Shown here: positions 16,696 to 26,232 of the stretch, one piece after another
Layout: each line of letters begins with the position of its first letter
How positions within the stretch are numbered: position 1 is the first letter of the stretch
From: Gammaproteobacteria bacterium
GTDB lineage: Bacteria > Pseudomonadota > Gammaproteobacteria > Granulosicoccales > Granulosicoccaceae
Direction: 5' to 3'
DNA: 64,000 nucleotides
Assembly: GCA_019634245.1 (NCBI GenBank)
Contig: JAHQVR010000197.1
Location: forward strand, 1-64,000
Position numbers and translations under genes: made by a program
Notes under the pieces: model-generated
What the model saw: only the letters and a program-made list of their open reading frames with translations
Told to the model about the DNA's origin: nothing
The model's database searches: none

Positions 16696-17874
16696 TTAAC
16701 GGGTAAACCCTAAGGCTTTGTGCGCAAACTGATTTCGTAGTGGCGACACCGTATCGAGGCCGAGCAATCCCAATGCGCGTAGATGCCCCATCACGGGTTG
16801 GCGACCTCGGAACACTCTGGCCAAGGTGTCGGTTAGCTGCACCACTTTTTGTTGATCGCTTTGGCGAGCTTCCGCAAACGCCGACAGGAGGGCAGGGTCA
16901 CCAGGATCTTTAGGGTCCAGATGACTGAGCAAGGCACTGGCATCCCGCATAGCAAGGTTGTAGCCCTGGCCCGCAACAGGATGCAGTAGCCGTAACGCGT
17001 TTCCTAACAACACCACTCGACCTGCATGCTGGCAATCAGCTTCCATTCGAATCAGAGGCAACAACACCCGCTGACCCACCGCTTCCCATCGGCCTAGCCG
17101 CCAACCAAACTGCTTCTGTAGGTAAGCCAACAAGTCCACATCGTCCATCTGCCCAACCTTGGTCATCTGTTCGCCATCGAGACAACACACAACACTGGCG
17201 GTTTGTTCATACGAGGGCAATACGGCCAACGGACCGCATTCGGTAAACCGTTCATAAGCCACATGCCGATGCGATTGGTTCAATTGCACAGTGGTCAGTA
17301 GTGCGTGCTGATCATAGTCATACTGCGTACTGGAAATCCCAGCCGCTTCTCGGACGGCCGACCCAACGCCATCCACCGCAATGACTAATTTTGCCTGCAC
17401 AGACTGCTGTTGCTCGCCATATTGATAGGCTACTGTGCAGCTAGCTGGAGTCGACGCCATCGAGATAAAGCGAGCAGGCATAAGCTGCTCGACAGAGGAG
17501 CGCTCCAGTCGTTCAGTGAGTAGGTGCTGATATCGTCGATTTTCGATGACATGACCCAAGCTAGTAACCTGCTGTTCTTCCGCCTGCAACCGAGTGACAC
17601 CAAAGTACCCTTTCTGAGACACATGAACGGACTTTATCGGCGTAGCTATAGCCGACACCGAGTGCCATAAACCCCAGTGACTGAGAATCGATTCGGTGCT
17701 CGCTGACAAAGCGGTACAACGCTGATCCAATCGGTGCTCCGGAAGGGGTTCGGGGGTGCTTTTATCTAATGTAAGCACACGATAACCAGCATCGGCCAAC
17801 GCCAGCGCCAAAGGTGCGCCAACCAATCCGCAACCCACCATGACCACGTCCATTGCTAAGGGTTCTGCGCTCAT
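16696..17874 (-). CDS. ubiH: FAD-dependent ubiquinone biosynthesis hydroxylase (UbiH family)
   Basis: This 392-residue flavoprotein monooxygenase has the Rossmann motif 'VVMVGCGLVGAPLALALADAG', the mid-protein 'AVDGVGSAVREAAGI' (DG motif) and the FAD-binding 'RVVLLGNALRLLHPVAGQGYNLAMRD' block, all typical of UbiH/UbiF/UbiI ring hydroxylases. Its place after pepP matches E. coli ubiH, which hydroxylates C6 of the ubiquinone ring. The family members are hard to separate by sequence, and no ubiI follows here; a CLC gene takes that place. It overlaps pepP by 4 bp. Confidence 0.85.
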   Translation of the reverse strand: MSAEPLAMDVVMVGCGLVGAPLALALADAGYRVLTLDKSTPEPLPEHRLDQRCTALSASTESILSHWGLWHSVSAIATPIKSVHVSQKGYFGVTRLQAEEQQVTSLGHVIENRRYQHLLTERLERSSVEQLMPARFISMASTPASCTVAYQYGEQQQSVQAKLVIAVDGVGSAVREAAGISSTQYDYDQHALLTTVQLNQSHRHVAYERFTECGPLAVLPSYEQTASVVCCLDGEQMTKVGQMDDVDLLAYLQKQFGWRLGRWEAVGQRVLLPLIRMEADCQHAGRVVLLGNALRLLHPVAGQGYNLAMRDASALLSHLDPKDPGDPALLSAFAEARQSDQQKVVQLTDTLARVFRGRQPVMGHLRALGLLGLDTVSPLRNQFAHKALGFTR

Positions 17875-19181
17875 GAACCCATCAAGCTCTCGATATCTTC
17901 CATGCTCTTTGGAACATCAGCAGACAGAATTTCACACCCATCATCGTTGACTACCACATCATCTTCGATGCGAATACCGATATTGCGATAGCGTTTGGGG
18001 ATTCGACGATGATTTCCCAGATACAACCCTGGCTCAACCGTCATGACCATATTGGGTTCAAGCAAACGCCACTCACCATCAATTTTCGTCTCGCCCACAT
18101 CATGCACATCTTGGCCAAGCCAATGCCCAGTGCCATGCATGTAGTAGTCGCGGTAGGCCTCCTTTTTAATCAAGCTGTTGAGGTTGCCCTTAAGAATGCC
18201 AATATCTTTAAGTCCTTGTGTAATCACTCGCACTGCCGCATTGTGTGGGTCGCGCCAATGGTTGCCAGCGCAAACTTGCTCAATGGCGGCCAACTGCGCT
18301 TTCAAAACAATGCTGTAGATATCTCTTTGGGCATCGCTAAATTCGCCGTTAACCGGAAACGTTCGACTGATATCGCCTGCGTATCCTAGATACTCAGCAC
18401 CAGTATCAATGAGCACCAGGTCGCCATCAGCGAGCACGGACTGGTTTTCGGTGTAATGCAAAATGCAGCCATTGGCTCCACCGCCGACGATAGGCGCAAA
18501 CGCATGCTGACAATTCTGGCGTCGATACTCACCGATAAGACAGGCTTCAAGTTCATATTCATGCAGACCCGGCTTACAGCTCTGCATGGCACTGCAGAGG
18601 CCACTGGCGGTTATTTTCGCCGCCTTGCGCAATCGCGCCAGCTCGCTACGACTCTTGTAAACACGCATATCGTGCAACAAATAATCAATGGAGATGAATG
18701 CGTCAGGATCATCATCGCGACGGCGACTCGCTCGTGACTTCTGCAACCATCCGAGCAGTTGCGTATCGAATTCCTGGTCTTTTCCCAAGGTGTGATAGAC
18801 GTGTCGACGGCCTTCTAGCAATCCGGGCAGGATGTCATCCACATCGTTGATCGGGAAAGCATCGTCAGCACCTAAAGCCTCCGGCGCTGCATCCACCCCC
18901 AATCGACGACCGTGCCAGATTTCTTGGTCCGGATCTTTTTCACGACAAAATAATAAATATTCCCCAGATTTCCGGCCGGGTACTAACACTAACAAACTGT
19001 TCGGTTCTTCAAAGCCCGATAGGTAGTAAAAATTACTGTCTTGACGATAGTGGTAGAACGTGTCCCGGCTTCGAACCTTCTCTCTAGCCGCTGGAATTAA
19101 CGCTATGGAATGATCGCCCATCTGCCGCATTAACGCACGACGACGACGTTTAAGCTCAGCGATCATGGATTTAGTCAGCAT
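17871..19181 (-). CDS. pepP: Xaa-Pro aminopeptidase (aminopeptidase P)
   Basis: This 436-residue enzyme removes N-terminal residues preceding proline. An N-terminal domain ('SIALIPAAREKVRSRDTFY', 'FYYLSGFEEPNSLLVL') precedes the pita-bread metallopeptidase domain. The dinuclear manganese ligands are visible: two Asp in 'DTGAEYLGYAGDISRTFP', His in 'MHGTGHWLGQDVHD', Glu in 'VEPGLYLG' and Glu in 'IRIEDDVVV'. It sits between ygfB (3 bp gap) and ubiH (4 bp overlap), as in E. coli. Confidence 0.95.
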   Translation of the reverse strand: MLTKSMIAELKRRRRALMRQMGDHSIALIPAAREKVRSRDTFYHYRQDSNFYYLSGFEEPNSLLVLVPGRKSGEYLLFCREKDPDQEIWHGRRLGVDAAPEALGADDAFPINDVDDILPGLLEGRRHVYHTLGKDQEFDTQLLGWLQKSRASRRRDDDPDAFISIDYLLHDMRVYKSRSELARLRKAAKITASGLCSAMQSCKPGLHEYELEACLIGEYRRQNCQHAFAPIVGGGANGCILHYTENQSVLADGDLVLIDTGAEYLGYAGDISRTFPVNGEFSDAQRDIYSIVLKAQLAAIEQVCAGNHWRDPHNAAVRVITQGLKDIGILKGNLNSLIKKEAYRDYYMHGTGHWLGQDVHDVGETKIDGEWRLLEPNMVMTVEPGLYLGNHRRIPKRYRNIGIRIEDDVVVNDDGCEILSADVPKSMEDIESLMGS

Positions 19182-19184
19182 AGC

Positions 19185-19748
19185 TTAGTGAACCTTAGGA
19201 TCGGTACGTTCTATAGGTTGCAATTCTTCGTGTATTAACAAAACACCCACTCGTACATATTCGGCTAATTCAACAAACGTGTCTTCATCAACATCATCCG
19301 CTTCAGTCACTTCAGTACTTTCAATAGCTTGGAAATCACCCAGTATTTCCTGGGTATCCGTAGGCAAAGGCTTGCCACCCCGACCACCCGTACCGATACC
19401 GACACCATAATTGAACCCTGCACAAAAATCTGACAAAGCGGTCAGTTGATCTACCAAGGGCACATCGTCGCCGGGTAACAGCGGCGCAAACCCCAGATCA
19501 GTGTCGTTCAGCGTTTCTAAACTGTGATTAAACCAGGCATCGAGCGCGTGCACATCGCTGGCGGAGGATTTTAGCGAATCGGCCTGCACACCGGCGGCAT
19601 CTAGGATTTCTGTGAACCAGCGCGGCTTGGCCACCGTCGAGGGCTGGGCACTCAGTAGGCCGGAGACCATTCCATGGGCCTCAGAGGCCGATAGGGGCAC
19701 ACCAAGCCGGTGCAGCAGATCTGTTATGGTGTCGAAGGTAATTATCAA
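19185..19748 (-). CDS. ygfB: YgfB family protein (UPF0149)
   Basis: This 187-residue protein matches the UPF0149 family: 'SASEAHGMVSGLL', 'LLPGDDVPLVDQLTALSDFCAGFNYGVG' and the acidic 'EVTEADDVDEDTFVELAEYVRVGVLLIHEEL' tail are its hallmarks. The fold is all-helical, cytoplasmic and non-enzymatic; in Pseudomonas a homologue acts as a transcriptional modulator of stress and antibiotic resistance genes. It heads the ygfB-pepP-ubiH operon and is divergent from the zapA cluster. Confidence 0.9.
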   Translation of the reverse strand: MIITFDTITDLLHRLGVPLSASEAHGMVSGLLSAQPSTVAKPRWFTEILDAAGVQADSLKSSASDVHALDAWFNHSLETLNDTDLGFAPLLPGDDVPLVDQLTALSDFCAGFNYGVGIGTGGRGGKPLPTDTQEILGDFQAIESTEVTEADDVDEDTFVELAEYVRVGVLLIHEELQPIERTDPKVH

Positions 19749-19825
19749 AATTGTGTCGGCTTAAGCTTCGCCTGGAATGACTTTGAAGTATACAATGCGA
19801 CTTCTGTCCACGCACCGTGAAGTTT

Positions 19826-20047
19826 ATGTCTGCCACAAGTATTTCTGATGAGATTCTACAACTTGAATCTCGACTGGAAGATCTTACCGAGTTGCACCAC
19901 AAGCTCAAGATCGAAAACAAAACGCTCAGAGAACAGCAGACTTCACTGGTTGAGGAGCGCGCTCGTTTAATTGAAAAAAATGAAATGGCTCGCAGCAAAG
20001 TCGAACAGATGATTGTGCGCCTGAAATCTCTTGAGGCCGGACAATGA
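19826..20047 (+). CDS. TIGR02449-type ZapB-like coiled-coil protein
   Basis: This 73-residue protein is almost wholly one coiled coil, with heptads through 'ILQLESRLEDLTELHHKLKI', 'ENKTLREQQTSLVEERARLI' and 'EMARSKVEQMIVRLKSLE'. Its place directly before zapA (4-bp overlap) and its length fit the TIGR02449 family found there in many gammaproteobacteria and thought to be ZapB-like. I infer a role with ZapA at the Z ring. The ATG at 19826 is preferred to a GTG nine bases upstream; neither has a clear Shine-Dalgarno sequence. Confidence 0.8.
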   Translation: MSATSISDEILQLESRLEDLTELHHKLKIENKTLREQQTSLVEERARLIEKNEMARSKVEQMIVRLKSLEAGQ

Positions 20048-20436
20048 CCAGCTCTATCAAATCAACACGATCAAAAAAACCATCCGACTCAAAAAAGATG
20101 ACAAAAAAAACGGCCGCCGGAACTGCAGCCAGGGTAGCCGATTCGACCAAGCACATTAGACTACATGTGCTGGATAAGGAAGTTTCTTTAGCCTGTAAAC
20201 CCGGTGAAGAATCAGATTTAAAGCAAGCGGTTGCTTACATAGACAAATCCATGCGTGATTTGCGTTCGCGCAATGCAACCTCCAGTACTGAGAAAATAGC
20301 CATCGTCACAGCCATCAATACGGCCAGCGACTTATTGAAAGCTCGGGATCAATCATCTCAAGACCCCGCGTTGAGCAATCGCATCGCGGCCGTTACTGAG
20401 AAACTAGACAAACTACTCACCGAAGAGTCCGACTAA
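20044..20436 (+). CDS. zapA: ZapA, Z-ring-associated cell division protein
   Basis: This 130-residue protein has a Lys/Ser/Thr-rich basic N-terminal extension of about 35 residues followed by the ZapA domain: 'HIRLHVLDKEVSLACKPGEESDLKQAVAYIDKSMRDLRS' and the helical 'IAIVTAINTASDLLKAR' tetramerisation region. ZapA bundles FtsZ filaments. E. coli ZapA is 109 residues and lacks the long extension. It overlaps the coiled-coil gene by 4 bp and is followed by the 6S RNA, the conserved order of the group. Confidence 0.92.
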   Translation: MTSSIKSTRSKKPSDSKKMTKKTAAGTAARVADSTKHIRLHVLDKEVSLACKPGEESDLKQAVAYIDKSMRDLRSRNATSSTEKIAIVTAINTASDLLKARDQSSQDPALSNRIAAVTEKLDKLLTEESD

Positions 20437-20473
20437 ACCAAGGTGTCAAGGGACACTACTTGGTGGTAATTTT
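20437..20473 (+). terminator. Hairpin after zapA, weak terminator
   Basis: Directly after the zapA stop codon, ACCAAG-GTGTC pairs with GACAC-(TA)-CTTGGT around a 4-base loop (20437-20464), an 11-bp stem with a 2-base bulge. The following GGTAATTTTG is a poor T-run, so termination may be partial. Confidence 0.5.
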
Positions 20474-20521
20474 GCGCGCTTATCGGATGCCAAGCTTGTC
20501 AGATGCTGCTAATCTAGTCAT

Positions 20522-20711
20522 TGTATCTTCTGCGGTGCTTGTTATCTGGTTGGGTATATCCCTTGAGCCTAATTTCACACCCCGGGGATGATCTGGTCGC
20601 TGTTGTTGTGCATGTCTGCTACGGCGGAAAGCCTGATACGGTTCCAGTAATCCCCACCTGAACCGATTGGTTCAAGGTAGCACACCTGAGACGGTTCTCG
20701 TGGTTGATACA
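20522..20711 (+). ncRNA. ssrS: 6S RNA
   Basis: 6S RNA binds the sigma-70 holoenzyme by mimicking an open promoter and down-regulates transcription in stationary phase. The location between zapA and fau is the classical ssrS locus. The sequence supports it: closing ends TGTATC (20522-20527) and GATACA (20706-20711); 'CCTTGAGCC' near 20561 as at the 5' side of the central bubble; a long internal hairpin closed by GGGGAT/ATCCCC (20584-20589, 20650-20655) and CTGG/CCAG; and the hairpin TGAACC-GATT-GGTTCA followed by AGG (20659-20677), closely matching the E. coli 3' bubble hairpin. Length (about 190 nt) fits. Exact ends are inferred from pairing. Confidence 0.87.
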
Positions 20712-20719
20712 CTACTAGC

Positions 20720-21307
20720 ATGACCACTGAAATCATCGCACAGCGGCGCAACACCATCCGCGGGCGGCTACAACGTGTTCGCCGGCAATTGAGTAGTCAG
20801 GCAATACTCAGCAGTGAACTCGCCTGCTCCGCGTACCTATCTCCAGCGCTAAAACACCCATCGAAAATTGCAGGCTACCTAGCGATTGCCGGCGAAATGG
20901 CCGTTGATCGAACTCTGCACTATTGCCGAGAGCTAGGCTCCACAACTTATTTGCCCATTGTTCGTAACGACACATTGATGTTCGCTGAAGTTACTGCCTC
21001 TACCCCCATGGTGAAGAACCGGTTCGGCATCGACGAACCAGCTACTGCCGCCAGTACATGGGTACAGCCGATGGATTTAGATTATGTTCTGGTACCACTG
21101 GTTGCCTTTGATGCCAATTGCAATCGCTTGGGTATGGGCGGGGGATTTTATGATAAATCGTTCGCACAGCGTATTCAGCAAAAAGCACCACCACACTTGA
21201 TTGGTGTGGCACACGCCTTCCAGGAAGTACAAACGGTTTACCCAGAGAGTTGGGATGTACCCCTAGATCGAGTGGTGACCGATGAACAGGTATTCATAAG
21301 AGATTAA
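20720..21307 (+). CDS. fau: 5-formyltetrahydrofolate cyclo-ligase
   Basis: This 195-residue enzyme (YgfA) converts 5-formyl-THF to 5,10-methenyl-THF using ATP. Conserved features are the N-terminal 'RRNTIRGRLQRVRRQLS', 'IAGYLAIAGEMAVD' and the C-terminal 'DYVLVPLVAFDANCNRLGMGGGFYDK' with the glycine-rich substrate loop. It starts 9 bp after the predicted 6S RNA end without its own Shine-Dalgarno sequence, consistent with expression from the 6S transcript as in E. coli. It converges on ilvA with a 5-bp gap. Confidence 0.94.
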   Translation: MTTEIIAQRRNTIRGRLQRVRRQLSSQAILSSELACSAYLSPALKHPSKIAGYLAIAGEMAVDRTLHYCRELGSTTYLPIVRNDTLMFAEVTASTPMVKNRFGIDEPATAASTWVQPMDLDYVLVPLVAFDANCNRLGMGGGFYDKSFAQRIQQKAPPHLIGVAHAFQEVQTVYPESWDVPLDRVVTDEQVFIRD

Positions 21308-21312
21308 TGTTA

Positions 21313-22830
21313 TTACTGCAAAAAAAGTTTAAACGCCTCATTGTCGGTTTCCAACTCAGCATGGAAGCCCAGCGTTCGGATGTTTTCAGCGAGCTCTTCG
21401 TCTGAGGCCACGTTGTCCAGGCCCACCAACACCCGTCCATAGGCTGCCCCATGATTTCGATAGTGGAACAAGGTAATGTTCCAGCGTTGCCCAAGCAAAT
21501 TCAGAAAATCCAGTAGGGCACCTGGGCGCTCCGGAAAACGGAAGCGATACAGCACCTCGTTATCCACCTGGGCATGACCACCAATCATGTGCCTGATATG
21601 CAATTTCGCCGTATCGTTGTGCGTCATATCCAATACACGGTAACCACTGGACTCCAGGGATTCGATAATCTGCAGCCGTTCTTCGCTGCCCCCAGCGAGC
21701 TCAACGCCAGCGAAGACCACAGCAGTATCTGCGTCGGCATACCGGTAGTTAAACTCAGTAATACTGCGTTTGCCCAGGGTTTGACAGAATCGTCGAAAAC
21801 TTCCTGCTCTTTCCTCCAGCGTGACAGCGAACAACGCTTCTCGGCTTTCCCCGATCTCAGCGCGTTCAGCGACATGCCGCAATCGATCAAAGTTGATATT
21901 GGCCCCACTGTTGACGGCAATAAAGGTTTGACCTTGGATTTGATGTTGCTGAATGTGACGTTTGATACCCGCTAATGCCAACGCCCCAGCGGGCTCCATC
22001 AAAGTTCGTGTATCGTTAAAAATATCTTTAATCGCAGCCGACATTTCATCCACTGTTACCAACACGACTTCATCTAAAAATTCCCGACACACAGCAAATG
22101 TTGCAGCTCCCGCTTGCTTCACCGCCACGCCATCGGCAAACAATCCTACCTCGGGCAACACCACCCGCTCATCCGCTTTAAGCGCATCGTGCATGCAAGC
22201 CGCATCCACAGGCTCAACACCCACAATTCGAACCTCTGGTCGCAAATACTTCATGTAGGCTGATACACCCGCCGCCAACCCACCACCACCGACTGGTACA
22301 AACACCGCATCCAGCTCACCGGGGTGCTGCCGACAGAGCTCTACAGCGACCGTTCCCTGACCGGCAATGGTATCCGGATCGTCAAAGGGATGGATAAAAG
22401 GAAAACCCAATGTGTCTGCCTCTTCTAACGCCACATGGAGCGCAGCACCGAAATCATCACCAACCAACAGCGTTTTGGCCCCCAGCGCATTTACTGCGTC
22501 CACTTTGATCGATGGCGTTGTTCTGGGCATAACTATCAATGCCTGCAGGCCAAGCGCTTTGGCAGCCAGAGCCACACCTTGTGCATGGTTTCCCGCTGAG
22601 GCGGCGACTACACCCTCTACGCTCTCACTTTGAGTCAGCTTATAAATGCGATTAAACGCACCCCTGCACTTGAAAGAGAAAATGGGCTGTTCGTCTTCGC
22701 GCTTGAACAATACCGTGTTGCCCAAACGTTCTGACAAAGAGGCTGCTGGATGCAAACGGGTCTCTACACTGACGTCATAAACTCGAGCAGATAGAATTCG
22801 TTTAATGTAGTCTTCGTGAAGCGCGTTCAT
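21313..22830 (-). CDS. ilvA: Threonine dehydratase, biosynthetic
   Basis: This 505-residue PLP enzyme converts threonine to 2-oxobutanoate, the first step to isoleucine. The PLP Lys lies in '[14 protein letters not shown]', with '[10 protein letters not shown]' and the tetraglycine loop '[12 protein letters not shown]'. The C-terminal third holds two ACT-like regulatory repeats ('[14 protein letters not shown]' and '[17 protein letters not shown]'), so this is the isoleucine-inhibited long form. The ATG at 22830 is chosen; the open frame reaches a GTG 13 codons earlier, but the family starts near '[13 protein letters not shown]'. It is divergent from rpiA. No leader peptide with Ile/Val/Leu codons is seen. 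Confidence 0.94.
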   Translation of the reverse strand: MNALHEDYIKRILSARVYDVSVETRLHPAASLSERLGNTVLFKREDEQPIFSFKCRGAFNRIYKLTQSESVEGVVAASAGNHAQGVALAAKALGLQALIVMPRTTPSIKVDAVNALGAKTLLVGDDFGAALHVALEEADTLGFPFIHPFDDPDTIAGQGTVAVELCRQHPGELDAVFVPVGGGGLAAGVSAYMKYLRPEVRIVGVEPVDAACMHDALKADERVVLPEVGLFADGVAVKQAGAATFAVCREFLDEVVLVTVDEMSAAIKDIFNDTRTLMEPAGALALAGIKRHIQQHQIQGQTFIAVNSGANINFDRLRHVAERAEIGESREALFAVTLEERAGSFRRFCQTLGKRSITEFNYRYADADTAVVFAGVELAGGSEERLQIIESLESSGYRVLDMTHNDTAKLHIRHMIGGHAQVDNEVLYRFRFPERPGALLDFLNLLGQRWNITLFHYRNHGAAYGRVLVGLDNVASDEELAENIRTLGFHAELETDNEAFKLFLQ

Positions 22831-22924
22831 GACCAATGCGTGCGAGTTGTCTCCAAATCGGAGAGCCACTGTAACTGTTTTTTTAACCTTAGGGCCGCTT
22901 TTACCCAGCGCAGGTCAAGAATAC

Positions 22925-23590
22925 ATGAGTCAAGCAAAACAGGCAGCTGCCGTTGCAGCGATCTCCTATGTAAAGGTTGACACGGTTCTCGGCGTTGGCA
23001 CTGGTTCGACCGTGAACTACTTTATCGATGCTCTGGCCGAGCAGAACGTCGCACTGCGTGGTGCAGTGTCTAGCTCTGATGCGAGCAGCAAACGCTTACA
23101 GCAGGCCGGTATTGATGTACTTGATCTCAATATGACGGGCTCACTGGAGCTTTATGTCGATGGCGCCGATGAAGTCGATAGGCATCTCAATCTAATAAAA
23201 GGCGGAGGTGGCGCACTGACTCGGGAGAAAATCGTAGCCGCAGCCAGTCACACTTTTGTCTGCATCGCAGATGCCACAAAACAGGTCGATACACTCGGCA
23301 CTTTTCCGGTGCCCATCGAAGTGATACCCATGGCGCGCAGTTTCGTAGGCAGAGAAATTGTTCGGTTAGGAGCAGACCCGGAATATCGCGAAGGCACCAT
23401 CACCGACAATGGCAACATCATTTTGGATTGTTATGGCTGGCAGATTGACGATCCGTTAGCCATGGAGTCTATGCTCAATGACATTCCCGGCATCGTCACT
23501 GTTGGTCTGTTTGCCCAACACCCAGCAGATGTACTCATCATCGGCCATGACGACGGCCGGACAGAGTCATTGAATAGACCTACCGACTGA
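22925..23590 (+). CDS. rpiA: Ribose-5-phosphate isomerase A
   Basis: This 221-residue enzyme of the pentose phosphate pathway interconverts ribose 5-phosphate and ribulose 5-phosphate. Motifs: '[17 protein letters not shown]', '[16 protein letters not shown]', '[10 protein letters not shown]', '[14 protein letters not shown]' and 'ALTREK' with the catalytic Glu/Lys. The ATG at 22925 (AGG about 12 bases upstream) gives the family length; the open frame runs 32 codons further into the ilvA 5' region. Its last 24 bp overlap the 3' end of the convergent histidine kinase gene. It lies beside ilvA as in E. coli-like and Pseudomonas genomes. Confidence 0.95.
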   Translation: MSQAKQAAAVAAISYVKVDTVLGVGTGSTVNYFIDALAEQNVALRGAVSSSDASSKRLQQAGIDVLDLNMTGSLELYVDGADEVDRHLNLIKGGGGALTREKIVAAASHTFVCIADATKQVDTLGTFPVPIEVIPMARSFVGREIVRLGADPEYREGTITDNGNIILDCYGWQIDDPLAMESMLNDIPGIVTVGLFAQHPADVLIIGHDDGRTESLNRPTD

Positions 23591-26215
23591 TGCTGCCTGC
23601 TCGTCCAATGAGTACTCGACAAATTTGATCGGCAGCCGCATTTTTATGCAGGTGCCCTGACCTTCACTTTCCGCCTCCACAGAACCACCATGTTGGCTCA
23701 CCACCTTCGCCACTAAAGCCAACCCCAACCCAATACCTTTGAATTGTTTAGCCACGCGCGCATCGCGCTTGAAGCGTTTGAAAATATCACCAATGATGGC
23801 CGAGTCGATTCCGACGCCTTCGTCTTGTACAGATACCGTGACCATTTGTTCATTGTCAGACAATTCCATGGCCACAACCACGCGCTTGCCGTCTTCGGAG
23901 TATTTGATCGCATTGCCAATCACATTGACCACGGCTCGCTCTAACAGCCCGGGATCTCCATCTAGCCAGACTTCGCACTGAGAATCGGGCTGTTCTAATG
24001 CAATACTTCGGCTCTGAGCCTGTGGTGCCAACTGATCCATAGCGTTATCCAACACGTCATTTAACAACAGCTCATCAAAATTTTCTGCAGACAAGGTATC
24101 GGCCTTAGCCACCTGCAACAGATCATCCATCATGGTCAAACTGCGCTTGATATTCAGCTGCACCTTCTCAGTGGCTTCAACCCCATCATTTGACAAAGAG
24201 GTTTCCAGATCTTCGAGTAAATACATCGAAGAGATCAAGGGTGATCGAAGATCGTGCGATAGGTATTCAACCATTTCTGAACGTGCCCGTTCAACTGAGC
24301 GGATGTCCGTAACATCAATCACACTGGCACAAATCAATCGATCTTTTAGGTGTTCGCCTACGGTATCAAAACTAATCACATACTCTTGCTCGTCTTGGGT
24401 AAACGTCACCCGCGAGGACTCTCCGTGCAAGACTAAGCGAGCAAGCCGCTCTTCATCCACAGTATCAACGGCTCCTTTACCCACAACTTCCAGAAAGTCA
24501 CACAGCAATGCTTCTGAAGGTAGATCGGGAAACCAGGAATAAATCTTTATGTTGCTGTTAATCAACTCTCCAGCCGAGTTCCACACCATGAAGCCAGCTG
24601 AGCTTCCAGCCATAATGGTTTCACTAAATTTTTGTACACTGCGCAGCCACTCCATTTGATCACTGAGCTTTACGGCATTGCTTTGCAGTCGCTCAATAGA
24701 ACCCGACAATCGACTTGGCTCAATGCGTTCTTGCACCCGTGCTAATGAATCTACGTAATCAGTAATCTCGCCTGCAACATAGGGGCTATCCACAATCAGT
24801 GATATAGACAGGCGCCCTGGCGTTGGGTAGCGCTTGCGATACACTCCGTTTGCATGTAACCACTGCTCGTGGATGTCGATCTCATCACGCTCTGCGATGG
24901 CTTCCCCGCCTGAGAACTCTTCGCCCTTAGCGCTAAATCGCCAACCCTTTATAGGTAGGTGTTTGGAGGCGGTCTCGAAGAATTCGGCGAGCAGCGTATT
25001 GTGCGTATAGTCGGTTCGTTGAACCTGAGCACTCATATCTAAAGTTTCACGTTCTATAAATCGATTGATAAAATCCAGTCGATTCCAACTCCACAGCAGA
25101 TAACTCACGAGTACCGGCACACTCACTGATAGGGGAGCAAACCACAATTGACTGAAACGATAGAGTAAAAAGCTCACGAAGATCGGTAGCAGAGCACCGC
25201 CAACGGCCAACAATAGCAGCCATTGCATCCGGGCTCGTGAGTACAACAACATCATCAACGGTAAAAGAACTGCACCCCAGAGTAGATTCCAACGCAGATC
25301 TATCGCTGTGATCAGACTTTTATCCCGCAGCGCTGCATACACATTCGCATGAACTTCCACACCGGGGATCGATTGATTGCGGGCAGATACAGGTGACGGC
25401 ACGATATCGTTTAGTCCTGTAGACAACATCCCTACAAATACAATTTTATCTTTAAGCGCTTCAGGATCGACTCGGCCATTGATGATGTTGAGAACAGAAA
25501 GGGTTCGAAAACTTTCACGCGGCCCGTAGAAGGGAATATGGACTTCATAGTCTCCTTGCCAAACCATCTGAGCGGTGGCTGACGGGGAACGTCTGCCGGG
25601 AAGCGATCGCAGAATGTCATCTGCATTGGGCTCAATGTGCTCCAGCGCAGCTAAAGCCATTGCCGACCAATGCGGGGATGGCGAACCCGCTTTGAGATGG
25701 AAACGCCGAACAATCCCGTCACTGTCAATGGGTAGGTTGATATGACCTAAGTCGGTGGCTGCACGTGACAGTTGTGGTAGTGGAAGTTTTTCAGTAAACG
25801 AATTGCCCTGCGTTCCCTCTGTCAATACGGGCAGAAACACCATAGGAAGCCGCTCTATAGCATCCACCAATTTCTGATCATTGGCCTGGCTATCCGATCG
25901 CTCGGTGTAGATAAGGTCCACCACAACCGCCTTCACCTGCATATCAGCCAATCGTTCAAACAACAGCGCTTGAATATTTCTGGGCCACGGCCAACGCCCC
26001 AGAGCCGACAAGCTCTCAGGGTCGATTCCGGCGACAACTATATCGGATGGAGGCTCCCGCAAGGACAAACTGACCCAACGGTCGTGAATTAAACGATCCA
26101 CTTTTAAGGTGGCCGAGCTCCAAATCAGCGTCCATGTTAGAAGCAGCAGTAAACAGAGAAATGCGGCCAGTGAGTACACGGTAATGCCACGACTTGCGGC
26201 TCTGACGCTTGCCAT
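23567..26215 (-). CDS. CHASE2-domain sensor histidine kinase
   Basis: This 882-residue membrane kinase has an N-terminal TM (about 14-34), an extracytoplasmic CHASE2 domain (about 40-300; '[21 protein letters not shown]', '[14 protein letters not shown]'), three TM segments (about 308-375), a cytoplasmic linker, a PAS-like domain (about 530-635), HisKA with phospho-acceptor His654 in '[11 protein letters not shown]', and a HATPase domain: '[10 protein letters not shown]', 'DEGVGID', 'GIGLGLALV'. All kinase boxes are intact. The ligand is unknown. The partner is the OmpR-type regulator 17 bp upstream. The gene's 3' end overlaps rpiA by 24 bp tail to tail. Confidence 0.93.
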   Translation of the reverse strand: MASVRAASRGITVYSLAAFLCLLLLLTWTLIWSSATLKVDRLIHDRWVSLSLREPPSDIVVAGIDPESLSALGRWPWPRNIQALLFERLADMQVKAVVVDLIYTERSDSQANDQKLVDAIERLPMVFLPVLTEGTQGNSFTEKLPLPQLSRAATDLGHINLPIDSDGIVRRFHLKAGSPSPHWSAMALAALEHIEPNADDILRSLPGRRSPSATAQMVWQGDYEVHIPFYGPRESFRTLSVLNIINGRVDPEALKDKIVFVGMLSTGLNDIVPSPVSARNQSIPGVEVHANVYAALRDKSLITAIDLRWNLLWGAVLLPLMMLLYSRARMQWLLLLAVGGALLPIFVSFLLYRFSQLWFAPLSVSVPVLVSYLLWSWNRLDFINRFIERETLDMSAQVQRTDYTHNTLLAEFFETASKHLPIKGWRFSAKGEEFSGGEAIAERDEIDIHEQWLHANGVYRKRYPTPGRLSISLIVDSPYVAGEITDYVDSLARVQERIEPSRLSGSIERLQSNAVKLSDQMEWLRSVQKFSETIMAGSSAGFMVWNSAGELINSNIKIYSWFPDLPSEALLCDFLEVVGKGAVDTVDEERLARLVLHGESSRVTFTQDEQEYVISFDTVGEHLKDRLICASVIDVTDIRSVERARSEMVEYLSHDLRSPLISSMYLLEDLETSLSNDGVEATEKVQLNIKRSLTMMDDLLQVAKADTLSAENFDELLLNDVLDNAMDQLAPQAQSRSIALEQPDSQCEVWLDGDPGLLERAVVNVIGNAIKYSEDGKRVVVAMELSDNEQMVTVSVQDEGVGIDSAIIGDIFKRFKRDARVAKQFKGIGLGLALVAKVVSQHGGSVEAESEGQGTCIKMRLPIKFVEYSLDEQAASVGRSIQ

Positions 26216-26232
26216 GACGATCGTGTTACCAG

